Shown here: positions 6,392-12,630 of the stretch, piece by piece | How positions within the stretch are numbered: position 1 is the stretch's first letter | How the letters are laid out: each line of letters opens with the position of its first letter | Assembly (NCBI GenBank): GCA_024277955.1 | Contig: JAJRUE010000127.1 | Span: forward strand, 1-12,679 | Source of the DNA: Alphaproteobacteria bacterium | GTDB taxonomy: Bacteria > Pseudomonadota > Alphaproteobacteria > Rhodobacterales > Rhodobacteraceae | Direction of reading: 5' to 3' | Length of the DNA: 12,679 bases | Notes under the pieces: generated by a model | The model's database searches: none | Seen by the model: the letters and a program-made list of their open reading frames with translations, nothing else | Told to the model about the DNA's origin: nothing | Translations under genes and position numbers: made by a program

Positions 6392-7012
6392 ATGGCCGAC
6401 ACCGAGCGCCCGCAGATCTACCTGATCACCCCGGCCGAGATCGACCTGGAAACCTTCCCCGACCAGCTTGGCCGGGTGCTCGACAGCACCGAGATCGCCT
6501 GCCTGCGCATGGCGCCGGCCAGCCGCGACGAAGACCGCATCGCACGCATCGCCGATGCGCTGCGCGAGGTGGCGCATGCGCGCGACGTGGCGCTGGTGAT
6601 CCAGGAACACGGGCTGATGGTCGAACGGCTCGGGCTGGACGGGGTGCACCTGGCGGATGGCGCGCGCCTGGTGCGCAAGATGCGCAAGGCGCTGGGGCGC
6701 GATGCGATCGTGGGGGCATTTTGCGGCGCCTCGCGCCACGACGGCATGAACGCCGGCGAAGCGGGGGCCGATTACGTGTCCTTCGGCCCGGTGGGCGAAA
6801 CCGCGCTGGGCGACGGCGCGCGCGCCGAGCCCGAGCTGTTCGCCTGGTGGTCGGAAATGATCGAAGTGCCGGTGGTGGCGGAAGGCAACCTGGATGAAGG
6901 TTCGGTCGCAACCCTTTCCGGAATAACCGATTTTCTGGGTTTCGGCGACGAAATCTGGTCCCACGAAGACCCGGTCGCCCGGCTGCGCGCCCTGATCGAC
7001 GCGATCGGCTAG
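6392..7012 (+). CDS. Thiamine-phosphate-synthase-like protein (TenI/ThiE fold), probably divergent
   Basis: The 206-residue product has the layout of a ThiE/TenI (beta/alpha)8 protein: IYLITP at residues 9-14, LGLDGVHLADGA at 80-91, and GADYVSFGPVGET at 125-137, close to the family's GADYxxxGP signature. Several residues expected in active ThiE are not seen. The pyrophosphate-binding R-x-K of the usual REK strand is replaced by CLRMAPAS (37-44). The usual IND is IQEH (70-73). The threonine-rich T-x-T-K after GP is absent. The C-terminal GGI phosphate loop is replaced by AEGNLDEG. ATG 6392 is preferred over ATG 6380 because GGAG lies six bases before it. It is monocistronic, divergent from trmJ, with no thiamine genes nearby. 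It may be an inactive or repurposed homologue, so I withhold the thiE symbol. Confidence 0.8.
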   Translation: MADTERPQIYLITPAEIDLETFPDQLGRVLDSTEIACLRMAPASRDEDRIARIADALREVAHARDVALVIQEHGLMVERLGLDGVHLADGARLVRKMRKALGRDAIVGAFCGASRHDGMNAGEAGADYVSFGPVGETALGDGARAEPELFAWWSEMIEVPVVAEGNLDEGSVATLSGITDFLGFGDEIWSHEDPVARLRALIDAIG

Positions 7013-7070
7013 GCGGCCCCGTCAGGACCGCCGCTCGCCCGGATCCCTGGCCGCGCCCTTGCCGCCGGTT

Positions 7071-7958
7071 TCACTCGCCCGCGCCATCCTGCGAATCGCG
7101 CCCGCCATCGCCCCCCGCCGCGACGCCGGTTTGCGCGTCGCGTTCGGCGGTGGCGCTGCGCACGGCTGCTTCGCAGGCGGCGGCCAGGGCCTTGCGGTCG
7201 GCGAAATCGGCCACCTTCAGCGGCGCGTGGTGCACCACCTCGACCGAGCCCTGCCTGGGCGCCGCCAGCACCGCCAGAAAATGCCCGGCAAAGTCCATGT
7301 CGCCCCACCAGCCATAGAACCGCCGGTCGACGCCGGCGGGCGCGCGATAGGTGACGCTGACCGGCTGAATCCAGGCGATTGGTTGCATCTCGTCGCTGAA
7401 GAACGCCGCGAAAAGCGTTGATTTGAAGGGCAAAATCGTGGTCGAATCGGTCGAGGTGCCTTCCGGAAAGAACAACAGCTTGTGGCCGGTTCGCAGGCGA
7501 TCCTCGAATATCCGTTTCTGCAGCCGGGCGTCGCGCGGGTCGCGGCGGATGAACACCGTGCCGGTGGCCCGCGCCAGCCAGCCGATCAGCGGCCAGCGCG
7601 ACACCTCGGCCTTGGACACGAAATACACCCGGTCGTGGGCGTTCAGCACGAAAATATCCAGCCACGAGGAATGATTCGCCACCACCCCGCCCGGCTGGTG
7701 CATCAAGTCGCCCCGGGCGGCGTGGCGCAGGCCGATGATGCGCAGGGTGGCGCGGCAGACCGCCTGGGTGATGAACGGCGTCCAGGGCCGGTGCAGCCCC
7801 CAGACCGGCCGCTCGACCAGCCGCACCAGCAAGAGCAGCGCCAGCCCGCCGAATATCACCGGGCTCAGCGCCGCCACCCGCAGCCCGGCGCGCAGCCAGC
7901 CCGCCGCGGTGATCGGCGGCATCTCGGGCAGGATATCCGGATCCCAGGCCGACCTCAT
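7071..7958 (-). CDS. olsA: Lyso-ornithine lipid O-acyltransferase OlsA (PlsC family)
   Basis: The 295-residue product belongs to the 1-acylglycerol-3-phosphate acyltransferase family. It has one N-terminal membrane helix (about residues 24-47), the catalytic HX4D motif NHSSWLD with His96 and Asp101, the block FIRRDPRD (137-143) and the substrate motif FPEG at 164-167. The C-terminal tail is low-complexity (Gly/Asp/Ala rich). The start at ATG 7958 overlaps the stop of olsB as ATGA, so the two are translationally coupled. That pairing identifies it as OlsA, which adds the second, ester-linked acyl chain to lyso-ornithine lipid, rather than the housekeeping PlsC, although some OlsA proteins do both. 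It ends 58 bases from the convergent ThiE-like gene, with no clear terminator between. Confidence 0.88.
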   Translation of the reverse strand: MRSAWDPDILPEMPPITAAGWLRAGLRVAALSPVIFGGLALLLLVRLVERPVWGLHRPWTPFITQAVCRATLRIIGLRHAARGDLMHQPGGVVANHSSWLDIFVLNAHDRVYFVSKAEVSRWPLIGWLARATGTVFIRRDPRDARLQKRIFEDRLRTGHKLLFFPEGTSTDSTTILPFKSTLFAAFFSDEMQPIAWIQPVSVTYRAPAGVDRRFYGWWGDMDFAGHFLAVLAAPRQGSVEVVHHAPLKVADFADRKALAAACEAAVRSATAERDAQTGVAAGGDGGRDSQDGAGE

Positions 7959-8737
7959 GCGTGCGGCGTCTCCTGGCTGTAGAGCGCCCGCTGGCGCGGT
8001 GTCATCCGCCGGGTGTCGAGCACCAGGCAGACATCGGTGGTGTTGAAATCGCGATCCACAAAGGCGCCTTCGCCGACAACACCGCCGATCCGCAGGTAGG
8101 CCTTGATCAGCGGCGGAATGGCCGCCAGCGCCGCCCGGCGGTCGAGATCGCGCGCCGCCACCAGGTCCATGGTCTGAAAATGCGGCCCAAGCGCGCGCGG
8201 GCGCATCTGCGGCGGGGCCAGGTGGCGGTGGTGCAGGAACGACAGCGCCGGCGCCAGCGGGGCCGGATCGGTGCCGTGAAAACTGGCCACCCCGAACAGC
8301 AGGTCGATGCCGTGGCGCTGGACGTATTCCGCGACCCCGTTCCAGAGCAGGAACAGGCCCAGCCCGCCGCGATAGGCGGCATCGATGCACGACCGCCCCA
8401 GTTCGAGCATCTCGCGCTTTTGCGCGCGCAGCGGGGCGAGGTCGAATTCGGTCTGCGAATAGAACCGCCCGGCGCGCGCCGCCGCCGCGCCCGTCAGCAG
8501 CCGGTAGGCCCCGACCACGTGATCCAGCGCGGCTTCGTCCCGGCGGCGGTCGACCAGCACGAGATGTTCGAAAAACGGATCCAGCGCGTCGCGTTCGAGC
8601 CGGCGCGCGTGGTCCACGAGGTCTCCGTCGCCGCCGAGTTCCTCGACGAACACCCGGTAGCGCAGCCGTTGCGCGCCGATCAGATCGGCTTCGCTGCGCG
8701 CCAACCGGATCGCCAGATCGTTGTCCACGACAATCAT
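7955..8737 (-). CDS. olsB: L-ornithine N-alpha-acyltransferase OlsB
   Basis: The 260-residue product is a GNAT-fold acyltransferase of the hemolysin-like PF13444 group. It would transfer a 3-hydroxyacyl chain from acyl carrier protein to ornithine, the first step of ornithine lipid synthesis. Visible marks are GAQRLRYRVFVEELG near residue 20, the ELGRSCIDAAYRGGLGLFLLW core, the FGVASFHGTDP segment, and DRDFNTTDVCLVL near the end. ATG 8737 places the first domain strand seven residues in and gives normal length. No ribosome binding site is seen; instead the ATG overlaps the stop of a small upstream frame as ATGA. An in-frame GTG at 8896 would add 53 residues including CDRV repeats encoded by tandem DNA repeats. 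I consider that less likely but not excluded. Cotranscribed with olsA. Confidence 0.88.
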   Translation of the reverse strand: MIVVDNDLAIRLARSEADLIGAQRLRYRVFVEELGGDGDLVDHARRLERDALDPFFEHLVLVDRRRDEAALDHVVGAYRLLTGAAAARAGRFYSQTEFDLAPLRAQKREMLELGRSCIDAAYRGGLGLFLLWNGVAEYVQRHGIDLLFGVASFHGTDPAPLAPALSFLHHRHLAPPQMRPRALGPHFQTMDLVAARDLDRRAALAAIPPLIKAYLRIGGVVGEGAFVDRDFNTTDVCLVLDTRRMTPRQRALYSQETPHA

Positions 8738-8889
8738 CGCCCGAACCGCGGATTTGCCGGGATCAGGCGACGCACGCAGGCCGTCCCGCCCCCGGTCATA
8801 CACCCGGTCACACACCCGGTCACACACCCGGTCACACCCACGCCCCGGCGCCGGTCCGGGCAGGCGGCTGTCGGCGGGCGACGCCTCAT
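8734..8889 (-). CDS. Possible 51-residue leader peptide upstream of olsB
   Basis: An open frame from ATG 8889 ends at TGA 8736-8734, overlapping the olsB ATG as ATGA. The peptide is basic at its start (MRRRPP), contains a Gly-Cys-Val-Thr repeat encoded by the 12-base DNA repeats, and ends NPRFGR. It resembles no family I know and lacks a ribosome binding site. Its only support is the exact stop-start overlap with olsB, which itself lacks a ribosome binding site. It could be a coupling leader or a chance frame. Confidence 0.25.
   Translation of the reverse strand: MRRRPPTAACPDRRRGVGVTGCVTGCVTGCMTGGGTACVRRLIPANPRFGR
8791..8838. repeat. Four tandem copies of a 12-bp repeat in the olsB leader
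   Basis: Units at 8791-8802, 8803-8814, 8815-8826 and 8827-8838 read CCCGGTCACACA with single-base or end variation (TA in the first, CC at the end of the last). They lie 54 to 101 bases upstream of the olsB start, within its predicted leader. Twelve is divisible by three, so expansion or loss would keep any reading frame through them. Confidence 0.9.
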
Positions 8890-8909
8890 TTGACACACGT
8901 TTAAGTTGT

Positions 8910-8936
8910 AGTATACCAATGGTTAAGTCGTCTTAA
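8910..8936 (-). promoter_or_regulatory. Candidate olsB promoter with clustered TTAA elements
   Basis: On the minus strand TATACT (8915-8910) is a strong -10, but the -35 position holds TCTTAA rather than TTGACA, suggesting an activator. TTAAG-N4-CTTAA, a 14-base inverted repeat, spans 8923-8936 over the -35 area, and TTAACCAT (8926-8919), which equals the half-site form described for the cell-cycle regulator CtrA, follows. A further TTAAG is at 8901-8905 on the plus strand. The usual CtrA full spacing of seven bases between TTAA elements is six here. Initiation would be near 8903. Confidence 0.45.
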
Positions 8937-9126
8937 GAGAGTTCACCATGTCGAATACGACCTCAAGCGGCACCGTCCGGGCGTCGATCGCCACTTTTCC
9001 GGCGTTTTCGAACATCACCGTGACGCGGCCGGGGATCGCCGACTGCACCTGGCCGGTGCCCCAGTCGGGCCGGGCCGGATTGCGCACCAGCATGCCCGGT
9101 TCCAAGGTTGCGTTCACGTCGTTCAT
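8923..9126 (-). CDS. Small DUF3553 protein with a Tudor-like WGxGxV motif
   Basis: The 67-residue product carries a single small beta domain: GMLVRNPARPDWGTGQV (residues 11-27), then GRVTVMFENAGKVAI. This is the DUF3553 (PF12073) pattern. The arrangement of a VRxP/H strand, (W/F)GxGxV turn and VxFxxxGKxxI strand also resembles the C-terminal Tudor-like domain of UvrD/PcrA helicases and CarD-type domains, which contact RNA polymerase. That parallel is my inference. There is no signal peptide, membrane segment or cysteine. The ATG at 9126 has no usual ribosome binding site. It is divergent from chpT with only 27 bases between start codons and lies upstream of olsB in the same direction. Function is unknown. 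Confidence 0.85.
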   Translation of the reverse strand: MNDVNATLEPGMLVRNPARPDWGTGQVQSAIPGRVTVMFENAGKVAIDARTVPLEVVFDMVNSLKTT

Positions 9127-9132
9127 GCCCCC

Positions 9133-9160
9133 ATCATCGCAGAGGTTTCGCCCATGACAA
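9133..9160 (-). promoter_or_regulatory. Candidate leaderless promoter of the DUF3553 gene
   Basis: TTGTCA (9160-9155), 16 bases, then GATGAT (9138-9133) would start transcription almost exactly at the DUF3553 ATG (9126), consistent with the absence of a ribosome binding site. The -35 element overlaps the first codons of chpT, so expression of the two genes may interfere. Confidence 0.3.
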
Positions 9161-9753
9161 GAGCCATCCGGAACTTGCCCGATCTTTTGGGCTCGCGCAT
9201 CTGCCACGACCTGATCAGCCCGATCGGCGCGATCAGCAACGGGGTCGAGCTGATCTCGATGAGCGGCGATCTTTCGGGGCCGGAAATGACCCTGATCGCC
9301 GAAAGCATCGACAGCGCCAACGCGCGCATCCGGTTTTTCCGCATCGCCTTCGGGGTCGCTTCGCCCGAACAGCGCATCGGCCGCAACGAGATCACCGGCA
9401 TCCTGCGCGACATGTCGCGCGGCGGGCGGATGGTGATCGACTGGCAGCCGGACCAGGATCTGCCGCGCCCGCAGGTCAAGCTGGCGTTTCTGGTGCTGCA
9501 ATGTTTCGAAAGCGCCATGCCGCGCGGCGGGCGGGTCAGCGTCAGCGTCGTGGGCGACAGCTGGGCGCTGTTCGGGGAATGCGACCAGATACGTTTTGAT
9601 CAGGATCTGTGGCATATGCTGATCGACCCGGAAACCGAAGGACCGCTGGACGCGGGGCATGTGCATTTCGCACTGGCCGGTCACTGCGCCCAGGACACCG
9701 GGCGGCAGTTGCAGGTGGAAAGCTCCGCCAGCAGCGCGCGCGTGCGGTTCTGA
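9154..9753 (+). CDS. chpT: Histidine phosphotransferase ChpT
   Basis: The 199-residue product is the phosphotransferase that takes phosphate from the hybrid kinase CckA and passes it to CtrA (and CpdR) in alphaproteobacteria. The dimerisation/phosphoacceptor helix LLGSRICHDLISPIGAISNG is at residues 11-30, with His18 as the phosphorylated residue. The rest is a degenerate HATPase-like domain without an ATP-binding N-box, as expected for PF10090. AGAGG at 9141-9145 lies eight bases before ATG 9154, supporting this start. Length is typical. In Rhodobacterales this pathway controls motility, gene transfer agents and cell-cycle functions. Its promoter must lie within or beyond the divergent DUF3553 gene because the intergenic gap is 27 bases; I could not identify it. 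Confidence 0.92.
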   Translation: MTRAIRNLPDLLGSRICHDLISPIGAISNGVELISMSGDLSGPEMTLIAESIDSANARIRFFRIAFGVASPEQRIGRNEITGILRDMSRGGRMVIDWQPDQDLPRPQVKLAFLVLQCFESAMPRGGRVSVSVVGDSWALFGECDQIRFDQDLWHMLIDPETEGPLDAGHVHFALAGHCAQDTGRQLQVESSASSARVRF

Positions 9754-9786
9754 GCGCCGGTCCGGGCGCGCCGGGTCCGCCCCGCG

Positions 9787-9810
9787 CCAAGGCGCTTGCA
9801 AGCGCCTTGG
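9787..9810. repeat. Perfect 24-bp palindrome after chpT
   Basis: CCAAGGCGCTTG is followed at once by its exact complement CAAGCGCCTTGG. It directly abuts the next inverted repeat, and CCTTGG-CCAAGG at their junction is itself palindromic, allowing alternative pairing. It lies between the convergent ends of chpT and the scpB-side operon. Confidence 0.9.
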
Positions 9811-9834
9811 CCAAGGTTTTTTCAAAAACCTTGG
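9811..9834. terminator. Inverted repeat with T/A arms, likely bidirectional terminator
   Basis: CCAAGGTTTTT and AAAAACCTTGG form an 11-base stem around TC. The GC-containing base and the T-run inside the 3' arm side on either strand suit a bidirectional terminator for chpT (57 bases past its stop) and for the leftward operon. Similar CCAAGG hairpins recur after genes in Rhodobacterales, as far as I recall. Confidence 0.55.
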
Positions 9835-9852
9835 CCCCCGCCGCCCCGAGAC

Positions 9853-9872
9853 CCGCGCCGGCGCCGGCGCGG
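9853..9872. repeat. Perfect 20-bp GC palindrome at the end of the leftward operon
   Basis: CCGCGCCGGC and GCCGGCGCGG are exact complements without a spacer, two bases beyond the stop codon of the small basic protein gene. It is the third inverted repeat in this gap and could pause transcription or protect the mRNA 3' end. Confidence 0.8.
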
Positions 9873-9874
9873 CG

Positions 9875-10126
9875 TCAGAACCGGCTGATCCGGCGGATCG
9901 CGCGGGCGCTCTGGCGGGCCTTGCGGGCCATGGCTTTCGCCTCGCGGGCGCGCTTCTTTTCCTCGGGCGTCATCGCGTCGCCAGTCTCGGGGTCGGCGCC
10001 GGCCTCGCCGCCGGGCCGCCGCCTGCCCCGCCGCGCCGCCATGTCGATGCCCGCATCGATCCCCCGGCTCATGATCTTGCGCATGAACAATCGCATGAAC
10101 ATGTTGATGATCTGGTTGATATTCAT
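9875..10126 (-). CDS. Small basic protein downstream of scpB, unknown function
   Basis: The 83-residue product is unrecognised. Residues 1-20 (rich in Ile, Met, Phe) look like an amphipathic helix, followed by a basic patch ARRGRRRP (31-38), an acidic Gly-rich linker (39-50) and a strongly basic helix from TPEEKKRA (53-60) to the end, with ten or more Lys/Arg and regular Ala spacing. A ribosome binding site, AGGGCAGG, lies a few bases before ATG 10126. The ATG is 32 bases after the scpB stop, so the gene is probably the last of the nagZ-scpA-scpB operon. The composition suggests nucleic-acid or membrane-surface binding, but that is inference only. The gene has a good start and typical codon use, so I think it is real. 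Confidence 0.75.
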   Translation of the reverse strand: MNINQIINMFMRLFMRKIMSRGIDAGIDMAARRGRRRPGGEAGADPETGDAMTPEEKKRAREAKAMARKARQSARAIRRISRF

Positions 10127-10158
10127 CTGCCTGCCCTTTTTGTTTCGGCTGTGGCGCG

Positions 10159-10824
10159 TCAGTCCTCGCCCGCCTCGGTTTCCCCGAACAATTCGCTTTG
10201 CTCGTCCGCGTCTTCGGGGTTTGCGTCGTCTTCGCCCGCCAGCGCCGGGTTGGGCCGGTTTTCCAGCAGCCCGGCGGCGCGCAATTCCTTGAGCCCCGGC
10301 AGATCGCGCGCGCTTTCCAGCCCGAAATGGTCCAGAAAGCCCTGGGTCACCACAAAGGTCACCGGCCGGCCCGGCGTCATCCGCCGCCGCCCGAAGCGGA
10401 TCCACTCCAGTTCGAGCAGCTGGTCCACCGTGCCCCGGCTGACCGAGACGCCGCGAATTTCCTCGATCTCGGCGCGGGTCACCGGCTGGTGGTAGGCGAT
10501 GATCGCCAGCGTCTCGATCGCGGCGCGCGACAGCTTGCGGATCTCGACGGTTTCCTTCTGCATCAGGAACCCGAGGTCCGGGGCCGTGCGCATCGCCCAG
10601 CCGTCGCCCACGCGCACCACCCGCACCCCGCGCCCCTCGTAGCGGCGGCGCAGCGCTTCCACCGCCGCCGCGCCATCGGCGCCATGGGGCATGCGCGCGT
10701 TCAGTTCGGCGACGCTGACCGGCTCGGCGGATGCGAACAGGATCGCTTCGACCATGCGTTCCTGTTCGGCCGCCGGGGGGGCTTCGAACAGGCTTTCCTC
10801 GACATCGTGCGACGGTTCAGCCAT
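10159..10824 (-). CDS. scpB: Segregation and condensation protein B (ScpB)
   Basis: The 221-residue product is the winged-helix kite subunit that dimerises and binds ScpA in the SMC-ScpAB condensin-like complex for chromosome compaction and segregation. Two winged-helix domains are visible: residues about 20-90 (VEAILFASAEPVSVAEL, then GRGVRVVRVGDGWAMRT), and 95-165 with the well-conserved LSRAAIETLAIIAYHQPVTR and EEIRGV segments and RPVTFVVTQGFLDHFGL. The C-terminal tail is acidic (EDDANPEDADEQ). Length and motifs are normal. The start ATG 10824 lies inside the end of scpA with an eight-base overlap, indicating coupled translation and equal supply of the two subunits. Confidence 0.95.
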   Translation of the reverse strand: MAEPSHDVEESLFEAPPAAEQERMVEAILFASAEPVSVAELNARMPHGADGAAAVEALRRRYEGRGVRVVRVGDGWAMRTAPDLGFLMQKETVEIRKLSRAAIETLAIIAYHQPVTRAEIEEIRGVSVSRGTVDQLLELEWIRFGRRRMTPGRPVTFVVTQGFLDHFGLESARDLPGLKELRAAGLLENRPNPALAGEDDANPEDADEQSELFGETEAGED

Positions 10825-11605
10825 CAGTTTTCTTCCGTATTTCTATCGGTGCGAAGATGTCGCCCTGGCGCAGTTCGATCGCCCCGGCCTTGACCAGTTC
10901 GAGCGAGGCGGCAAAGGTCGCGGCGGTGGCCGAGCGGCGGCGCGCCGGGTCCGCTTCCCAGCCCTCGGGCAGGTAGCTGGCAAGGTCGGTCCAGTCGCCG
11001 GCATAGCCGATCAGCGCGCGCATCCGGTCCAGCGCCTGTTCCATGGTCAGGATGTGGTCGCGGTCCATCACATAGGGTCGAAATTCGTCGCGGGTGCGCA
11101 GCCGCGCATAGGCCTGCATCAGGTCCAGAAGCGTCGCCGTATAGGTCACCCGGCGCACCCGGGCGACGTTTTCAGGCACCCCGCGCACGAAAAAGTCGCG
11201 CCCCTTCTGGTCGCGGCCCATCAGCCGGGCGGCGGCTTCGCGCATCGCCTGCAGCCGTTCGAGCTGAAACGCCAGATGCGCGGCCAGCTCCTCTCCGCTG
11301 GGGCCTTCGTCGCGCGGATCGGGCGGCAACAGCAGCCGCGATTTCAGAAACGCCAGCCAGGCCGCCATCACCAGATAATCCGCCGCCAGTTCGATGCGCA
11401 GTGCCTTGGCCCGTTCGACAAAGCCCAGGTATTGCACCGCCAGATCGAGGATCGAGATCTTGCGCAGATCCACCTTTTGGGTGCGCGACAGCATCAGCAG
11501 CAGGTCCAGCGGGCCTTCGAACCCGTCCACATCGACGATCAGCGCTTCGGCGGCCAGACGCCGCTGCACCGGGGTGGTGTCCATTTCGAATTGCGCGTCG
11601 CTCAT
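10817..11605 (-). CDS. scpA: Segregation and condensation protein A (ScpA, kleisin)
   Basis: The 262-residue product is the kleisin subunit that bridges SMC heads. The N-terminal signature DGFEGPLDLLLML (residues 27-39) is diagnostic. A central helical region contains YLVMAAWLAFLKSRLLLPP, and the C-terminal winged helix includes SATAATFAASLELVKAGAIELRQ before a short basic end. Length is typical. The start ATG 11605 overlaps the nagZ stop as ATGA and the end overlaps scpB by eight bases, so the three genes form one coupled operon. All expected parts are present. Confidence 0.95.
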   Translation of the reverse strand: MSDAQFEMDTTPVQRRLAAEALIVDVDGFEGPLDLLLMLSRTQKVDLRKISILDLAVQYLGFVERAKALRIELAADYLVMAAWLAFLKSRLLLPPDPRDEGPSGEELAAHLAFQLERLQAMREAAARLMGRDQKGRDFFVRGVPENVARVRRVTYTATLLDLMQAYARLRTRDEFRPYVMDRDHILTMEQALDRMRALIGYAGDWTDLASYLPEGWEADPARRRSATAATFAASLELVKAGAIELRQGDIFAPIEIRKKTDG

Positions 11606-12630
11606 CGCCCGGCCCCCTGCCCCTGCGCGGCCCGGGGCGCTTGCGCCGCCAGCACGTCGTATTGCGCCGCCAGCGCCGCGATGTCATCGTCCGGAGCGGG
11701 CCGGCGGCGCGACATTGCCCGCCCGGCCCTGGCCGCCGCCGGCCCCGCAAGCGAACCGCAGGCTTCGGCGACCGCGATCATTTCGTCAAGCTCGCCGTTG
11801 CAATGCAGCACCAGATCGCAGCCCGCCGCCAGCGCCGCCCGGCAGCGCTCCGGCAGGGCGCCGCCAAGGGCCTGCATGGAAATGTCATCGCTCATCAGCA
11901 CGCCGTCAAACCCCAGATCGTCGCGGATCATTGCCACCACGCGCGGCGAAACCGTCGCCGCCGCGCTGTCGATCCCGGTGTAGCGTATATGGGCGGTCAT
12001 CGCCAAGGGCAGGTCGGCAAGCCTGGTAAACGGCACAAAGTCGCTGGCCGCCAGCGCGGCGCGCGAAGTCGCGACCTCGGGCAGGTCGTGGTGGCTGTCC
12101 AGACGCGCGCGCCCGTGGCCGGGTATGTGCTTGAGCACCGGCAACACCCCGCCCGCCAGCAGCCCGTCGGCCACCGCGCGCGCCAGCGCCGCCACCTGTT
12201 CGGCATCGCCGCCGTAGCAGCGGTTGCGCAGCACCGGGTGGGTTTCGGGGCGCGCGATGTCGGCGACCGGCGCGCAGTTCACGTCGATCCCCACCGCGCG
12301 CAGCTCGGCCGCGATCAGCCGGTAGCGCAGCCAGAACAGCCGGGCCGCATCCTGGCCCGCCGCCCGGGCCTGTTCCAGCGCTGCCGGCCATTGCCGCCAG
12401 TGCGGCGCGCCCAGGCGCTGAACCCGCCCGCCTTCCTGATCCACCAGGATCGGCGCGTCCCGGCCCACCGCGTCGCGCAGTTCGGCGCAAAGGCGGCACA
12501 GCTGGGCGGGGGTGTCGATATTGCGGGCGAACAGGATGAAGCCACAGGGCTGGGCCTCGGCGAAAAAGTCACGTTCGGCGGGCGACAGCCGCGTCGAGGC
12601 GCAGCCCAGAATGTGGGCGCCCTGCCCCAT
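11602..12630 (-). CDS. nagZ: Beta-N-acetylhexosaminidase NagZ (GH3)
   Basis: The 342-residue cytoplasmic GH3 enzyme releases N-acetylglucosamine from muropeptides during peptidoglycan recycling. Visible family marks are GFILFARN (residues 30-37), LVDQEGGRVQRL (62-73), the loop KHIPGHGRARLDSHHDLP carrying the Asp-x-His general-base pair, TAHIRYTGID, and LMSDDISMQAL with the nucleophile Asp248. The length fits the family. A rather variable C-terminal tail follows. The ATG at 12630 directly follows the TGA of the upstream gene with no ribosome binding site, so translation is probably coupled. The stop overlaps scpA. Linkage of nagZ with scpAB is common in alphaproteobacteria. Confidence 0.95.
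   Translation of the reverse strand: MGQGAHILGCASTRLSPAERDFFAEAQPCGFILFARNIDTPAQLCRLCAELRDAVGRDAPILVDQEGGRVQRLGAPHWRQWPAALEQARAAGQDAARLFWLRYRLIAAELRAVGIDVNCAPVADIARPETHPVLRNRCYGGDAEQVAALARAVADGLLAGGVLPVLKHIPGHGRARLDSHHDLPEVATSRAALAASDFVPFTRLADLPLAMTAHIRYTGIDSAAATVSPRVVAMIRDDLGFDGVLMSDDISMQALGGALPERCRAALAAGCDLVLHCNGELDEMIAVAEACGSLAGPAAARAGRAMSRRRPAPDDDIAALAAQYDVLAAQAPRAAQGQGAGR

Noticed and set aside
7013..7070. Terminator between the convergent ThiE-like and olsA genes
   Set aside because: I found no stem followed by a T-run on either strand in this short gap.
8791..8838. Tandem repeats as a CRISPR array
   Set aside because: The 12-base units are directly adjacent with no spacers and no cas genes are near.
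8791..8838. Tandem repeats as PhoB boxes, because olsBA is phosphate-regulated in some rhizobia
   Set aside because: PhoB boxes repeat every 11 bases with a CTGTCAT-like unit; here the period is 12, the unit is CCGGTCA, and it is on the strand opposite to olsB.
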